From: an uncultured bacterium
GTDB taxonomy: Bacteria > Patescibacteriota > Minisyncoccia > Moranbacterales > GWC2-37-73
Length of the DNA: 43,767 bases
Reading direction: 5' to 3'
NCBI GenBank assembly: GCA_903837175.1
Contig: CAILTR010000046.1
Coordinates: 1-43,767, forward strand
The notes under the pieces were generated by a model that ran no database searches, was not told the origin of the DNA, and saw nothing but the letters and a program-made list of their open reading frames with translations. Below are positions 26,669 through 35,419 of this stretch, one piece after another (the stretch's first letter is position 1; each line of letters begins with the position of its first letter). The position numbers were made by a program, and so were the translations under genes.

Positions 26669-28588
26669 TTAGTCTCCTGACGTAATTATTTTTACATTGC
26701 CGGTTTTTAACTGGGCCTTGTCTATTTTTTTAGCTTCGACTGGAGCCGGCCCAACGGTTGCCGTTGGCACAATCGCTAGCGGGTCAATGCCATTTTTATA
26801 GGTATTATACATCGGGCTAGTGGTTGGATCCTCAGTTGGCTTAACCTTATAGTATTCAAGCAGAAATTTCATCACCTGTCCAAAGGTCGGCGCGGCCGAA
26901 GATTCAGCCCATTCTACCCCTCTTGGATTAACAATTTTAACTAAGACCACAAACTGCGGAGCATTAATCGGGGCATACCCACCAAAAGATCCAATGTTAA
27001 CACCCTCAGCATAACCTTTTGCGCCAACTTTCGCAATTTGAGCCGTTCCCGTTTTTCCGCCGACTAAATAACCTGGCACGTCTGCTCGCTTACCATGGCC
27101 ATTAGTAACGACACTCCTAAGCATCTCGCCCATTTGACTAGCTGTCTTTTCGGAAACAACCTGGCGAACCTCTTGGGGTTCAACTTGCTGAACCTTACCA
27201 TCTGAATATTTAAAACTTTCAACAAGCTGCGGTTTCATTAATACTCCACCGTTAGCCAAAGCGCCATAGGCAGTTGCCAATTGAAGGGGCGTAACTGAAA
27301 TTCCCTGACCAAAGGCTGCGGTAAAAAAATTAATCGTTACTTTAGGATTATTTAAATTTAAGACGTTTCCACTTAATTCCCCTGGCAATTCGATTCCAGT
27401 CTTCTGACCAAAACCAAACCTTTTGACGTAATCAGCAAAAAGTTTATTCCCAACTAATTTTTCAATGTAAATCACGCCAGTATTTAGAGATTTTTCCAGC
27501 ACCTGCGTCATTGTCTGGACGCCATTGGCTTTTAAATCTGAATTGCGAATCGAATAGCCAGCCTCATTCACAACGCCCGTATCAACGTAAGTTGAGGTTG
27601 GGGTAATTTTTTCACTATCTAGTCCGATTGCTTCGGTAAACGCCTTAAAAACTGAACCAGATTCATATTGCTCACTAATAGCAGGATTGCTAAAAGTTGA
27701 AATATCTTCGGTTTTTGAAAATTCATTCGGATCAAAACTTGGCTGGTTTGCCATCGCTAAAATTTTTCCAGTCTTAACCTCCATCACTAAGACCGTTCCG
27801 CTGTCAGCACTAAATTTTTCCATCGCGCGCTTTAAAATTTTCTCAACTTCAAACTGCACGGTATGATTAATCGTCAAAACTAAATCGACTCCATTTTGCG
27901 CAGGATTAATATCCCGATCTGAAATTGAAATCCAGCGGCCTCGAGAGTCACCTTCCTGAGTTAAGGTGCCTGCTTCTCCTTTTAATTCCTTTTCCCAAAA
28001 AGCTTCCAAGCCATACATCCCTTTTTGCTGCTCACCATTAGAACCAACAAAACCAACTAACTGCGAAGCTAATTCTCCGCCAGGATAATACCTAAAACTT
28101 TCCGGAGTCAAATAAACTCCAGCCAATTTGGCCTCTTTAATTTTAGAAACTTCTTCCTCCGAGAGTTTATGTTTAAGCACTTCAAACATACTCCGCTGGT
28201 CGCTCAACTTTTCTTTTAAAAGATTTTCATCCAAACCTAGACTTGTCGCAAGTTTTTCAACGGTCGCCGCTAAATCTTTTAGCTCGCTCGGGACAGCGTA
28301 AGCCATTTGGAGTTGCCGATTAACTGCCAAGGGATAAGTATCATTTTCATCTTGCAAAAAAATTTCTCCCCGATTGGCAATAATTGCCGTGGTACTATCA
28401 TGTTGATTTTCCGCTAAGGCCACATAATTTTGATGCCTTAAAACCTGCAAGACATAAAGTTTTCCAATAATACTCAGTCCAATAAATAAGATGAAAAAGG
28501 CCAGTCCGTGCAATCTCCATTTTTTTTCAGAAGCTGGCTTTTCCTTTCGGCTTGGTTTTATTGGTCTTAGTTGTTTCATAGCTAGCAA
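26669..28588 (-). CDS. ftsI: Penicillin-binding protein (division transpeptidase FtsI/PBP3-like)
   Basis: YESGSVFKAFTEAIGL (SxxK), KSLNTG, GGKTGTAQIA; located between ftsL-like and murF. Confidence 0.9.
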   Translation of the reverse strand: MLAMKQLRPIKPSRKEKPASEKKWRLHGLAFFILFIGLSIIGKLYVLQVLRHQNYVALAENQHDSTTAIIANRGEIFLQDENDTYPLAVNRQLQMAYAVPSELKDLAATVEKLATSLGLDENLLKEKLSDQRSMFEVLKHKLSEEEVSKIKEAKLAGVYLTPESFRYYPGGELASQLVGFVGSNGEQQKGMYGLEAFWEKELKGEAGTLTQEGDSRGRWISISDRDINPAQNGVDLVLTINHTVQFEVEKILKRAMEKFSADSGTVLVMEVKTGKILAMANQPSFDPNEFSKTEDISTFSNPAISEQYESGSVFKAFTEAIGLDSEKITPTSTYVDTGVVNEAGYSIRNSDLKANGVQTMTQVLEKSLNTGVIYIEKLVGNKLFADYVKRFGFGQKTGIELPGELSGNVLNLNNPKVTINFFTAAFGQGISVTPLQLATAYGALANGGVLMKPQLVESFKYSDGKVQQVEPQEVRQVVSEKTASQMGEMLRSVVTNGHGKRADVPGYLVGGKTGTAQIAKVGAKGYAEGVNIGSFGGYAPINAPQFVVLVKIVNPRGVEWAESSAAPTFGQVMKFLLEYYKVKPTEDPTTSPMYNTYKNGIDPLAIVPTATVGPAPVEAKKIDKAQLKTGNVKIITSGD

Positions 28589-28636
28589 TTTAAGCGCAAT
28601 TTAATTAAATTGTTTTTTTGGTGGGGGGGGTTGCAA

Positions 28637-28671
28637 GGAGGTCGAGCCTCCCTAATGGAGGCTCGACCTCC
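28637..28671. repeat. 15-bp perfect hairpin between ftsL-like and ftsI
   Basis: GGAGGTCGAGCCTCC ctaat GGAGGCTCGACCTCC. Confidence 0.9.
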
Positions 28672-28731
28672 AACGTCTAGCTACTATTAATTAAATTTCA
28701 TATAAGAGCAAGTATGTAAACTCTAATAATT

Positions 28732-29133
28732 TCAATTTTTCAATTTTACGTGATTTGTTGCGTAAGCAACGGTCGGACTTTCTTCGAGATAAATAACATT
28801 TTGAGCAGAAACCATATTGAGATCCTTCGATAATTCCTCAATATGATAAAGCGACTTGACTTGGGCCTGACGAATTCGCAAGGATTCATTTTCATTCTTC
28901 TCCTTAGTAATTTCCTTTTCTACTTGGCCAATAACTATCCCCTTTGTAGCTGTTTGGTTAATGCAATAAACGTAAAAGACGCCCGAAAAGACGGCGCATA
29001 TCAGGACAACGAAGACAGGATTAATAAACCCAGCCGTACTTTGACTTAATTGGATCGTTGGCTTTATTTTTCTTTTTATGTTTGGCTGCCAAGTAGAAGC
29101 TTTACTCCTAATGACAACAGTTCGATTAGTCAT
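28732..29133 (-). CDS. FtsL-like cell division protein
   Basis: One TM (INPVFVVLICAVFSGVFYVYCINQ), coiled coil, position between rsmH and ftsI. Confidence 0.65.
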   Translation of the reverse strand: MTNRTVVIRSKASTWQPNIKRKIKPTIQLSQSTAGFINPVFVVLICAVFSGVFYVYCINQTATKGIVIGQVEKEITKEKNENESLRIRQAQVKSLYHIEELSKDLNMVSAQNVIYLEESPTVAYATNHVKLKN

Positions 29134-29174
29134 TTCTCGTGGCTCCCCCCAGAGAAATAAAAAATTATAACTTC

Positions 29175-29280
29175 TGTCATCCTGAATTTATTTCAGGAAC
29201 TCTCTTATAGAGAATAAACTGAAACAAAGAAAGTAGCTTCTGAAACCCTCTAAAGGCGGACAGGCAAATTCAGAATGACA
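29175..29280. repeat. GTCATCCTGAA-type dispersed palindromic repeat, copy 2
   Basis: gtcatcctgaatttatttcaggaact...gcttctgaaa...aaattcagaatgac. Confidence 0.75.
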
Positions 29281-29289
29281 TTTTTTAAC

Positions 29290-30264
29290 TTACACTTTTT
29301 CCACAATTCGCAACTTCGCACTCCGAGCTCGAGGATTTTCCTCTAGCTCAGCTTCGCTGGCCATAATCGGTTTGCGAGTGATAATTTTAACAATTGGTTT
29401 GTTATCACATCTGCACTGTGGAAACTCCGGCGGGCAAATGCATCCCCTTGCATTTTCCCGAAACCAATTTTTAATTAAGGCGTCTTCACCGGAGTGAAAG
29501 GCGATAATCGCTAGTCGCCCACCAGGCCTTAAAACTTCAATCGCCTGGAAAAGAAACAACCGCAGAGACTCAAGCTCTTGATTTGTTTCCATTCTCAGCG
29601 CTTGAAAAGTTTTCGTGGCGCAGTGGATTTTTTTTCTTTTATAAGAACCAGGCACTGCCGATTCAATAATTGAAACTAATTGCGAGGTCCGCCCTATTTT
29701 TTCTTGCCCGCGAACTTCCACAATTTTTCTCGCAATTGAACTAGCATATTGTTCATCCCCATATTCTCTTAAAACTCGCGTCAGCTCTGCTTGTGAATAT
29801 TCATTGACAATCTCCTGCGCTGTAAGTTTTGCGGTCATATTCATCCGCATATCCAAAGGCGCATCACCCATGAAACTGATTCCCCTATCAGTGTCCGCGA
29901 GCTGATCGGAAGAAATTCCTAAATCCGCCAAAATTGCGTCAACTTGATTTATCGCCAAAGAAGTTAGGCTATCTTTTAGCGTTGAAAAATTTTTACTGAC
30001 CAATAAAATTTCGGTTTTCAAATTTTCTAAGCTACCCAGCTTCATTTGCTTTTTAAATCTCGCAATCGCAGCCTGGTCTTGATCGAAAGCAATTAACTTA
30101 CCACTCTTTCCAATTTTATTTACAACTAACTTACTATGCCCACCACCGCCCAAGGTTGCGTCCACCACGGTCATCCCAGCTTTTAATTTCAGCGCTTCAA
30201 CTGTTTCAGCAAGTAAGACGGTTTTATGAATAGTCTGCATTAATTTCCAATTTCCAATTTTCAA
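29290..30264 (-). CDS. rsmH: 16S rRNA (cytosine(1402)-N(4))-methyltransferase
   Basis: HKTVLLAETVEAL, VDATLGGGGHS, AILADLGISSDQL, GGRLAIIAFHSGEDALIKNWFRE. Confidence 0.96.
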   Translation of the reverse strand: MKIGNWKLMQTIHKTVLLAETVEALKLKAGMTVVDATLGGGGHSKLVVNKIGKSGKLIAFDQDQAAIARFKKQMKLGSLENLKTEILLVSKNFSTLKDSLTSLAINQVDAILADLGISSDQLADTDRGISFMGDAPLDMRMNMTAKLTAQEIVNEYSQAELTRVLREYGDEQYASSIARKIVEVRGQEKIGRTSQLVSIIESAVPGSYKRKKIHCATKTFQALRMETNQELESLRLFLFQAIEVLRPGGRLAIIAFHSGEDALIKNWFRENARGCICPPEFPQCRCDNKPIVKIITRKPIMASEAELEENPRARSAKLRIVEKV

Positions 30265-30352
30265 TTTTCAGTCAATTTTCAATGGAATAATTTTCAAACA
30301 TTTTAATTTTAAAAATTCATTGTAAATTGTGAATTGTAAATTGTAAATTTTC

Positions 30353-30787
30353 TTAGTATATTCCCAGCTTGCCCAATTGTTCGGCCACCTCGGCGCTATT
30401 TTCCTCAGCTTTACCTTTATAATTATTCCATTTACTTTCATCCCAAATTTCCAAGCGATTAAAAAGTCCGGCCACCGTAACTGATTTAGTAAGTCCTGCG
30501 TATTCTTTTAAATATTCCGGCAGTAGGATTCTGCCCTGACTATCAACTTCGCTATCAACTGCCCCAGCTAGCATCAACCGTACAAAGCTTCTAGTTGAGG
30601 ATTCTCCCATTGGAAGATTCCCAAGTTTTTCCGCCAATGTTTTCCAAGTTTTCAAAGGATAAACAAATAAGCATTTATCTAATCCCCGCGTTACCACCAC
30701 TTGCGCCCCAAGTTCTTTTCGAAACTTCGAAGGAAGCGCCAAGCGCTTTTTAGGATCGACATTGTGTTGGTATTCTCCGATAAACAT
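30353..30787 (-). CDS. mraZ: Transcriptional regulator MraZ
   Basis: MFIGEYQHNVDPKKRLALPSKFRKEL, DSQGRILLPEYLKEYAGL. Confidence 0.96.
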   Translation of the reverse strand: MFIGEYQHNVDPKKRLALPSKFRKELGAQVVVTRGLDKCLFVYPLKTWKTLAEKLGNLPMGESSTRSFVRLMLAGAVDSEVDSQGRILLPEYLKEYAGLTKSVTVAGLFNRLEIWDESKWNNYKGKAEENSAEVAEQLGKLGIY

Positions 30788-30902
30788 AAATAGCTGTTAG
30801 GTTTTAGCTTCTTTAGCTTTTAGCCTTCTACCTTTTTAGATTTTTAAAATCTATTTTCTTTTTCTAAAAGCTAGTGAAGCTAAAAGCTATTTCCTATTGT
30901 TA

Positions 30903-30969
30903 ATTCCCCACTTTGTTCCACTTAGCTACACTGTAATGCAATTCTACTCCACCCACTGGCACTCGTCAA
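30903..30969 (-). promoter_or_regulatory. mraZ promoter with MraZ-box-like direct repeats
   Basis: Minus strand TTGACG-17 bp-TAGAAT, then AGTGTAGCTA/AGTGGAACAA/AGTGGGGAAT, three 10-bp-spaced AGTGKA/G repeats. Confidence 0.65.
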
Positions 30970-31029
30970 CACTTTGTCAAAAATAAAATCTAGGGCTTTA
31001 ATGAGCCATAGCTTTTAGTTATCCACAGG

Positions 31030-31158
31030 GCATAAGCATACAAACATGTAATCATCTAAGCATACAATCATATAAGCATGTAAGCATATAGACATATAGA
31101 CATATAAACATGTAAGCATACAATCATATAAGCATGAAAGCATGTAAGCATCTAAACA
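31030..31158. repeat. Degenerate about 10-bp tandem word repeat (CATATAAGCATGTAAG...)
   Basis: cataagcatacaaacatgtaatcatctaagcatacaatcatataagcatgtaagcatatagacatatag...; similar tract at 39749-39893. Confidence 0.85.
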
Positions 31159-31161
31159 AAC

Positions 31162-31194
31162 AAAAATACCCTCGCAAAAATGCGAGGGTATTTT
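31162..31194 (-). terminator. Rho-independent terminator downstream of rplL
   Basis: AAAATACCCTCGC aaaaat GCGAGGGTATTTT. Confidence 0.8.
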
Positions 31195-31240
31195 AAGATA
31201 TTGGACAACAAATTTGAATTTATTATCTAGCGTAGTGAGA

Positions 31241-31390
31241 GAAATGAATTCGCCAGATGGAGAATTCATTTCCGAACGAGCGACGATAACAAAAGGTTTA
31301 ATACCTCACCGATTTTATCGGTGTGAGCCCAAAGGGTCCAGGGCCTGCCTACCAGTAGGTAGGCTTGCCCTGGGGTATTAATAACCTTTT
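31241..31390 (-). other. Highly structured 3' region of rplL (three-way-junction-like element plus hairpin)
   Basis: Outer arms aaaaggtttaatacc / ggtattaataacctttt; inner ccgattttatcgg and ccagggcctgcctaccagtaggtaggcttgccctgg; separate gaaatgaattc/gaattcatttc hairpin. Confidence 0.6.
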
Positions 31391-31796
31391 ATTTCAAAGT
31401 TACGGTTGCGCCAGCTTCTTCCAATTTCTTTTTAATTTCTTCAGCTTGAACTTTAGCAACTTTTTCTTTGATTACTTTTGGAGCTGCATCAACTAGGTCT
31501 TTAGCTTCTTTTAGTCCAAGCCCAGTGATTTCGCGAACAGCTTTAATCACGTTGATTTTTTGTCCACCAACAGTTGTAACCTCAACATCAAAATCAGATT
31601 TCTCTTCAGCTGCTTCAGCAGCGGCGACAGGAGCAGCTCCCATCATCATTGGAGCGGCTGCAGAAACACCGAATTTTTCTTCCAAAACTTTCACCAGTTC
31701 AGAAAGATCAAGCACGCTCATTTTTTCAATTTCACCAACAAGTTTTTCAAACTTTGCAGGCACAACAACTTCTTTTTTTTCTTCAGTCATAGACAT
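31389..31796 (-). CDS. rplL: 50S ribosomal protein L7/L12
   Basis: [46 protein letters not shown]. Confidence 0.98.
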   Translation of the reverse strand: MSMTEEKKEVVVPAKFEKLVGEIEKMSVLDLSELVKVLEEKFGVSAAAPMMMGAAPVAAAEAAEEKSDFDVEVTTVGGQKINVIKAVREITGLGLKEAKDLVDAAPKVIKEKVAKVQAEEIKKKLEEAGATVTLK

Positions 31797-31938
31797 TAGG
31801 TTTTAGGTTTTAGCTTCACTAGCTTATAGCGAAGACAAAGACTAAAATATATTTTAATTAATTTATCATTCAATATCCTAAAAGCTAACAAGTTTACCCT
31901 GTGGCAAATGCCATCGGGGCTATCAGCTATAAGCTAAT

Positions 31939-32475
31939 CTAGGCTTTTTGCTCTTTAACAGCGTTTAATACTTGAACCAATCCGCGCAAGTTACCAGCCA
32001 AAACATTGACGAAGCCAGAGATTGGAGCATTGAGGGTTCCAACCAATTGTCCGAGCAACTGCTCCTTTGAAGGAACTTTAGCTAGCGCTTTAACCTCAGC
32101 CATACTCATCAATTGACTGCCGAGCACCCCACCGAGCATTTTAACGTTCTCGTTAGTTTTGGCAAAAGTATCAATGATTTTGGCAGCTGAAACTTCATCT
32201 TGGTTAGATAAAGACAAAGCAATTTGACCTTCCATCTTTGCAATGCTAGCACCTTCAATACCTGCGTTTTTAAGCGCAATATCAATCAAGGTTTTTCGCA
32301 CAACGACATAACTCACCCCAGCTTCGCGCAAAGATTTCTTTAAAATTGTTGCATCTTTAACTTTCAAACCTTTAAAATCAACAAACACTGCTGATTTAGC
32401 TGCTTTAATTTTTTCAGTCAGCTCTTTTACAAGTTCCTGCTTTTGATTTCTTGTTAACATGATTATATTTTTCAC
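31939..32475 (-). CDS. rplJ: 50S ribosomal protein L10
   Basis: AKSAVFVDFKGLKVKDATILKKSLREAGVSYVVVRKTLIDIAL; upstream of rplL. Confidence 0.96.
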   Translation of the reverse strand: MKNIIMLTRNQKQELVKELTEKIKAAKSAVFVDFKGLKVKDATILKKSLREAGVSYVVVRKTLIDIALKNAGIEGASIAKMEGQIALSLSNQDEVSAAKIIDTFAKTNENVKMLGGVLGSQLMSMAEVKALAKVPSKEQLLGQLVGTLNAPISGFVNVLAGNLRGLVQVLNAVKEQKA

Positions 32476-32569
32476 TAATACACACGAATCTTTTCGCTAA
32501 TAGTCACTAATGCTTTTCATCCGAGATTATTCGAGAAAAATTCGAGTTGATTTGTGATTTATATAATTA

Positions 32570-32690
32570 AAAATCTGCGTTTCCGCAGATCGACCTTTGG
32601 CACCCTAAAAACATTTTCAAAAAATGCGCTTACGGTTCCTCGACAGGACTTGCACTTTTTCAAGCTGCCTGTTGTCTGCGGACTCTATTA
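32570..32690 (-). ncRNA. L10 leader (ribosomal protein autoregulatory leader)
   Basis: Minus strand CCGCAGACAACAGGCAGC...AAGTCCTGTCGAGGAACCGTAAGCGC...GATCTGCGGAAACGCAGATTTTT upstream of rplJ. Confidence 0.8.
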
Positions 32691-32719
32691 TTATATCTAA
32701 AACTTTCCCTTAGCTAAAT

Positions 32720-33118
32720 TTAAGCAACCACTGGAGTTGCAACCTCTTCAACTTTTTCAGCCACTTTCGCTGGAGCAGTAGCAACTTCTGCAACGGCTGG
32801 CTTTGGCTCAGCTTCAACAGGGGCTACTTCAACTGGCGCAACGACTGGTTTTGGTCTTTCCATTTTCACAGCTCGTTTCTTTCCTTCAAGCGCACCTTCT
32901 CTAATGCAAAGGTTATAAACACTGTCAGAAAGCTGAGCGCCTTTACTAATCCATTCTTTAATCTTATCAATCTTCAAAACAGCCCTTTTTTGATGTGGGT
33001 CATAGCTACCAAGGACCGCTACGTGTTTACCGGTTGGGGCCATAGTGTGCTGTTGCAAAACAATTCTGAATTGAGCCTTATTCTTTCTTCCCACTCTTGA
33101 AAATCTAATAGTCAACAT
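32720..33118 (-). CDS. rpsP: 30S ribosomal protein S16 with Ala/Pro/Val/Glu-rich C-terminal extension
   Basis: MLTIRFSRVGRKNKAQFRIVLQQHTMAPTGKHVAVLGSYDPHQK. Confidence 0.96.
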   Translation of the reverse strand: MLTIRFSRVGRKNKAQFRIVLQQHTMAPTGKHVAVLGSYDPHQKRAVLKIDKIKEWISKGAQLSDSVYNLCIREGALEGKKRAVKMERPKPVVAPVEVAPVEAEPKPAVAEVATAPAKVAEKVEEVATPVVA

Positions 33119-33275
33119 AAGTTCCTTCTTTATTACGAATAAATTATCAGGTATGAAAATGCCTGTTTTAGCCTCTTTTTGGCTGATTTTTAGTACCTAT
33201 CCAATATACAAGCTCGACGGCTTTTTGTCAACCCTTTTATTAAAATGTCCCCCTTTAGTAAAGGATGGCTTTAAC

Positions 33276-33464
33276 CTAGCGAGCAACTTGCATTTTAATC
33301 TTGTCCAACTCCGCTTTAGGCACGTTTTCTTGAATCTTTTTAACAATTTGGTCAATGCGCGTAGCTGAGACTTTAATTTCCCTGGCAATGTCGCGCAAAT
33401 CAAGCCCCCGGGCATAAAGCCGATAGATTTTCTTTCTTTGCGCAGTAAAATTATATGATCGCAT
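33276..33464 (-). CDS. Small helix-turn-helix protein (sigma-70 region 4-like)
   Basis: 62 aa: RKKIYRLYARGLDLRDIAREIKVSATRIDQIVKKI. Confidence 0.65.
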   Translation of the reverse strand: MRSYNFTAQRKKIYRLYARGLDLRDIAREIKVSATRIDQIVKKIQENVPKAELDKIKMQVAR

Positions 33465-33506
33465 AACTTGGATAGTTTATTAGTTTCTTACTAGAGGGGG
33501 GGCAAT

Positions 33507-34637
33507 TTAGAAAATACCCATAATTTTAGTGAAAATATCTATGCGGACTAAGTCGAAATAAGTCACTACCACCATCAAGGTTATCAGTGCCAAGAAGCCA
33601 CCTGTGTGGAAAGCTTGTTCAACTTTTTGACTTATTGGTTTGCCTTTAATTTTTTCAATTAAAATAAAGAGGATGCGACCGCCATCTAAGGCTGGAAAAG
33701 GCAGGATATTCACAATTCCAAGGTTAATACTCAAAAGCGCCATAAAGCGAATTAAAAAAGAAAAGCCTAAAGGAATAATCTGACCCGTATAGGAAGCAAT
33801 CCCAACGATACCCGTTACGGTCAGCCCCTCTTTATTTCCCATAAAAAGTTTGCCAAAAACCCCTAACATCAACAGGATAATTGTACCAATTTCAGTTAGC
33901 CCTTTCCAGAGCGCTTCGAAAAAAGAAAAGCTAGTCGTCACAACTTCACTGAGGCCAGAAATACCGAGCGCACCTTTCCCAGTTTCAACTTGTTCCCGGG
34001 GAATACCTTTTAATTGCAACTCCTTTTTACCTCGCTGGATGACAAGTAAAACTTCCCGACCCTTATTCTCGCCAACATAGCTTTGCACCTCGGTAACGGT
34101 CTTAAAAGAACCACTGCCACCACGTAGGAGCACGTCGCCAACTTGTAAGCCCATTTTTTGAGCGGGCGAATTTTCTTCAATACCTTGAATTAAAATTTTA
34201 GCCCCAGCAACATTCTCCCCCGTAACATCCTGATAAGTCCCTAGCATAAAAGTTCCTGAAAGCAGTAGCCAAGCCAAAAGAAAATTCATCAGCACGCCCG
34301 CCGCTAAAACTTGCACCCTAATCCAAGCAGATTTAGCCGCGAAACTATTGGCGTCCTTTTTCCCATCGCCATCCTCGCCTTTAATTTTCACAAAACCGCC
34401 AATTGGAAACCAATTTAAAGAATAAACCGTATTTTCAGAAACAACTTCCTTATTACCTTTAATAAATTTCCACTTTCCACTTTTAGCATCCTTCACGACG
34501 CCCAAAGCTCTCGGCGGAAAACCAAAGCCAAACTCTTCCGTCTTAATGCCATGCATTCTAGCCACTAAAAAATGCCCCAGTTCATGAACCAGGACTAAAA
34601 TACCAAGGATGACGATGAAGATAAATATAGTAAACAT
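33507..34637 (-). CDS. rseP: RIP metalloprotease (site-2 protease family)
   Basis: VLVHELGHFLVARMHGI (HExxH), PDZ region, NILPFPALDGGRILFILIEKIKGKPIS. Confidence 0.94.
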   Translation of the reverse strand: MFTIFIFIVILGILVLVHELGHFLVARMHGIKTEEFGFGFPPRALGVVKDAKSGKWKFIKGNKEVVSENTVYSLNWFPIGGFVKIKGEDGDGKKDANSFAAKSAWIRVQVLAAGVLMNFLLAWLLLSGTFMLGTYQDVTGENVAGAKILIQGIEENSPAQKMGLQVGDVLLRGGSGSFKTVTEVQSYVGENKGREVLLVIQRGKKELQLKGIPREQVETGKGALGISGLSEVVTTSFSFFEALWKGLTEIGTIILLMLGVFGKLFMGNKEGLTVTGIVGIASYTGQIIPLGFSFLIRFMALLSINLGIVNILPFPALDGGRILFILIEKIKGKPISQKVEQAFHTGGFLALITLMVVVTYFDLVRIDIFTKIMGIF

Positions 34638-34804
34638 GATTTGAAATAATAATAAAATTCTATCCGCCAGATTTCGGATTCTTAATTTTAAGTTTTAAGT
34701 TTTAAGTTTTAAATCAATTTTTCAATGATACAATTTTTAAAAATATTTATTTTTCGCTATTTTAATTTAAATTTTAAACTTAAAATTTAAAATTCGCGAA
34801 GCGG

Positions 34805-35362
34805 TTATACTGTCATAATTTCCTTTTCCTTAACAACTCTAATTTCTTCAATCTTTTTATTATAGTCATCGACAATTTCTTGCAATTTTTCCTTACCTTT
34901 AAATTTATCATCCTCACTCATCCCGCCAGTGGCTTCCACCTTTTGGATTTCTTTCCAAAGATCTTCGCGCACTGAGCGCAAAGAAATCCGAGCTTCCTCA
35001 GCTTTTTGGTTTAAAATCTTTACCATTTCCCTACGACGGTCTTCAGTCAGCATGGGGATATTGACTCGCACTAAAACTCCATCATTCATCGGGTTAAGAT
35101 TAAGGTCTGATTCTCGAATTGCACCTTCAATCGCCCCGATGGCGCCACGGTCCCAGGGTTGAATCACAAGACTTCTTGGCTCTGGGGCAGAGATACTGGC
35201 AATTTGCTTAAGCGGAGTTTTCGCCCCGTAATAATTTACCATCACATCCTCCACTAAAGCTGGCGTAGCCCGTCCAGTCCTAACCTTACTTGCTTCACTT
35301 TTAAGATGTTCCATCACTTTCTCCAGCTCAACCTTTTTTTGACTAATAATTTCGTTGTACAT
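34805..35362 (-). CDS. frr: Ribosome recycling factor
   Basis: MEHLKSEASKVRTGRATPALVEDVMVNYYGAKTPLKQIASISAPEPRSLVIQPWD. Confidence 0.97.
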   Translation of the reverse strand: MYNEIISQKKVELEKVMEHLKSEASKVRTGRATPALVEDVMVNYYGAKTPLKQIASISAPEPRSLVIQPWDRGAIGAIEGAIRESDLNLNPMNDGVLVRVNIPMLTEDRRREMVKILNQKAEEARISLRSVREDLWKEIQKVEATGGMSEDDKFKGKEKLQEIVDDYNKKIEEIRVVKEKEIMTV

Positions 35363-35419
35363 ATTTTCGATAAATTTACTGATTACTTTTACCCGCCATT
35401 ATAATACGTCCGAACAACT

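Noticed and set aside
31015-31269. 84-aa ORF rich in Cys/Leu/Tyr
   Set aside because: Translation of the 10-bp word array; low-complexity artefact overlapping a terminator.
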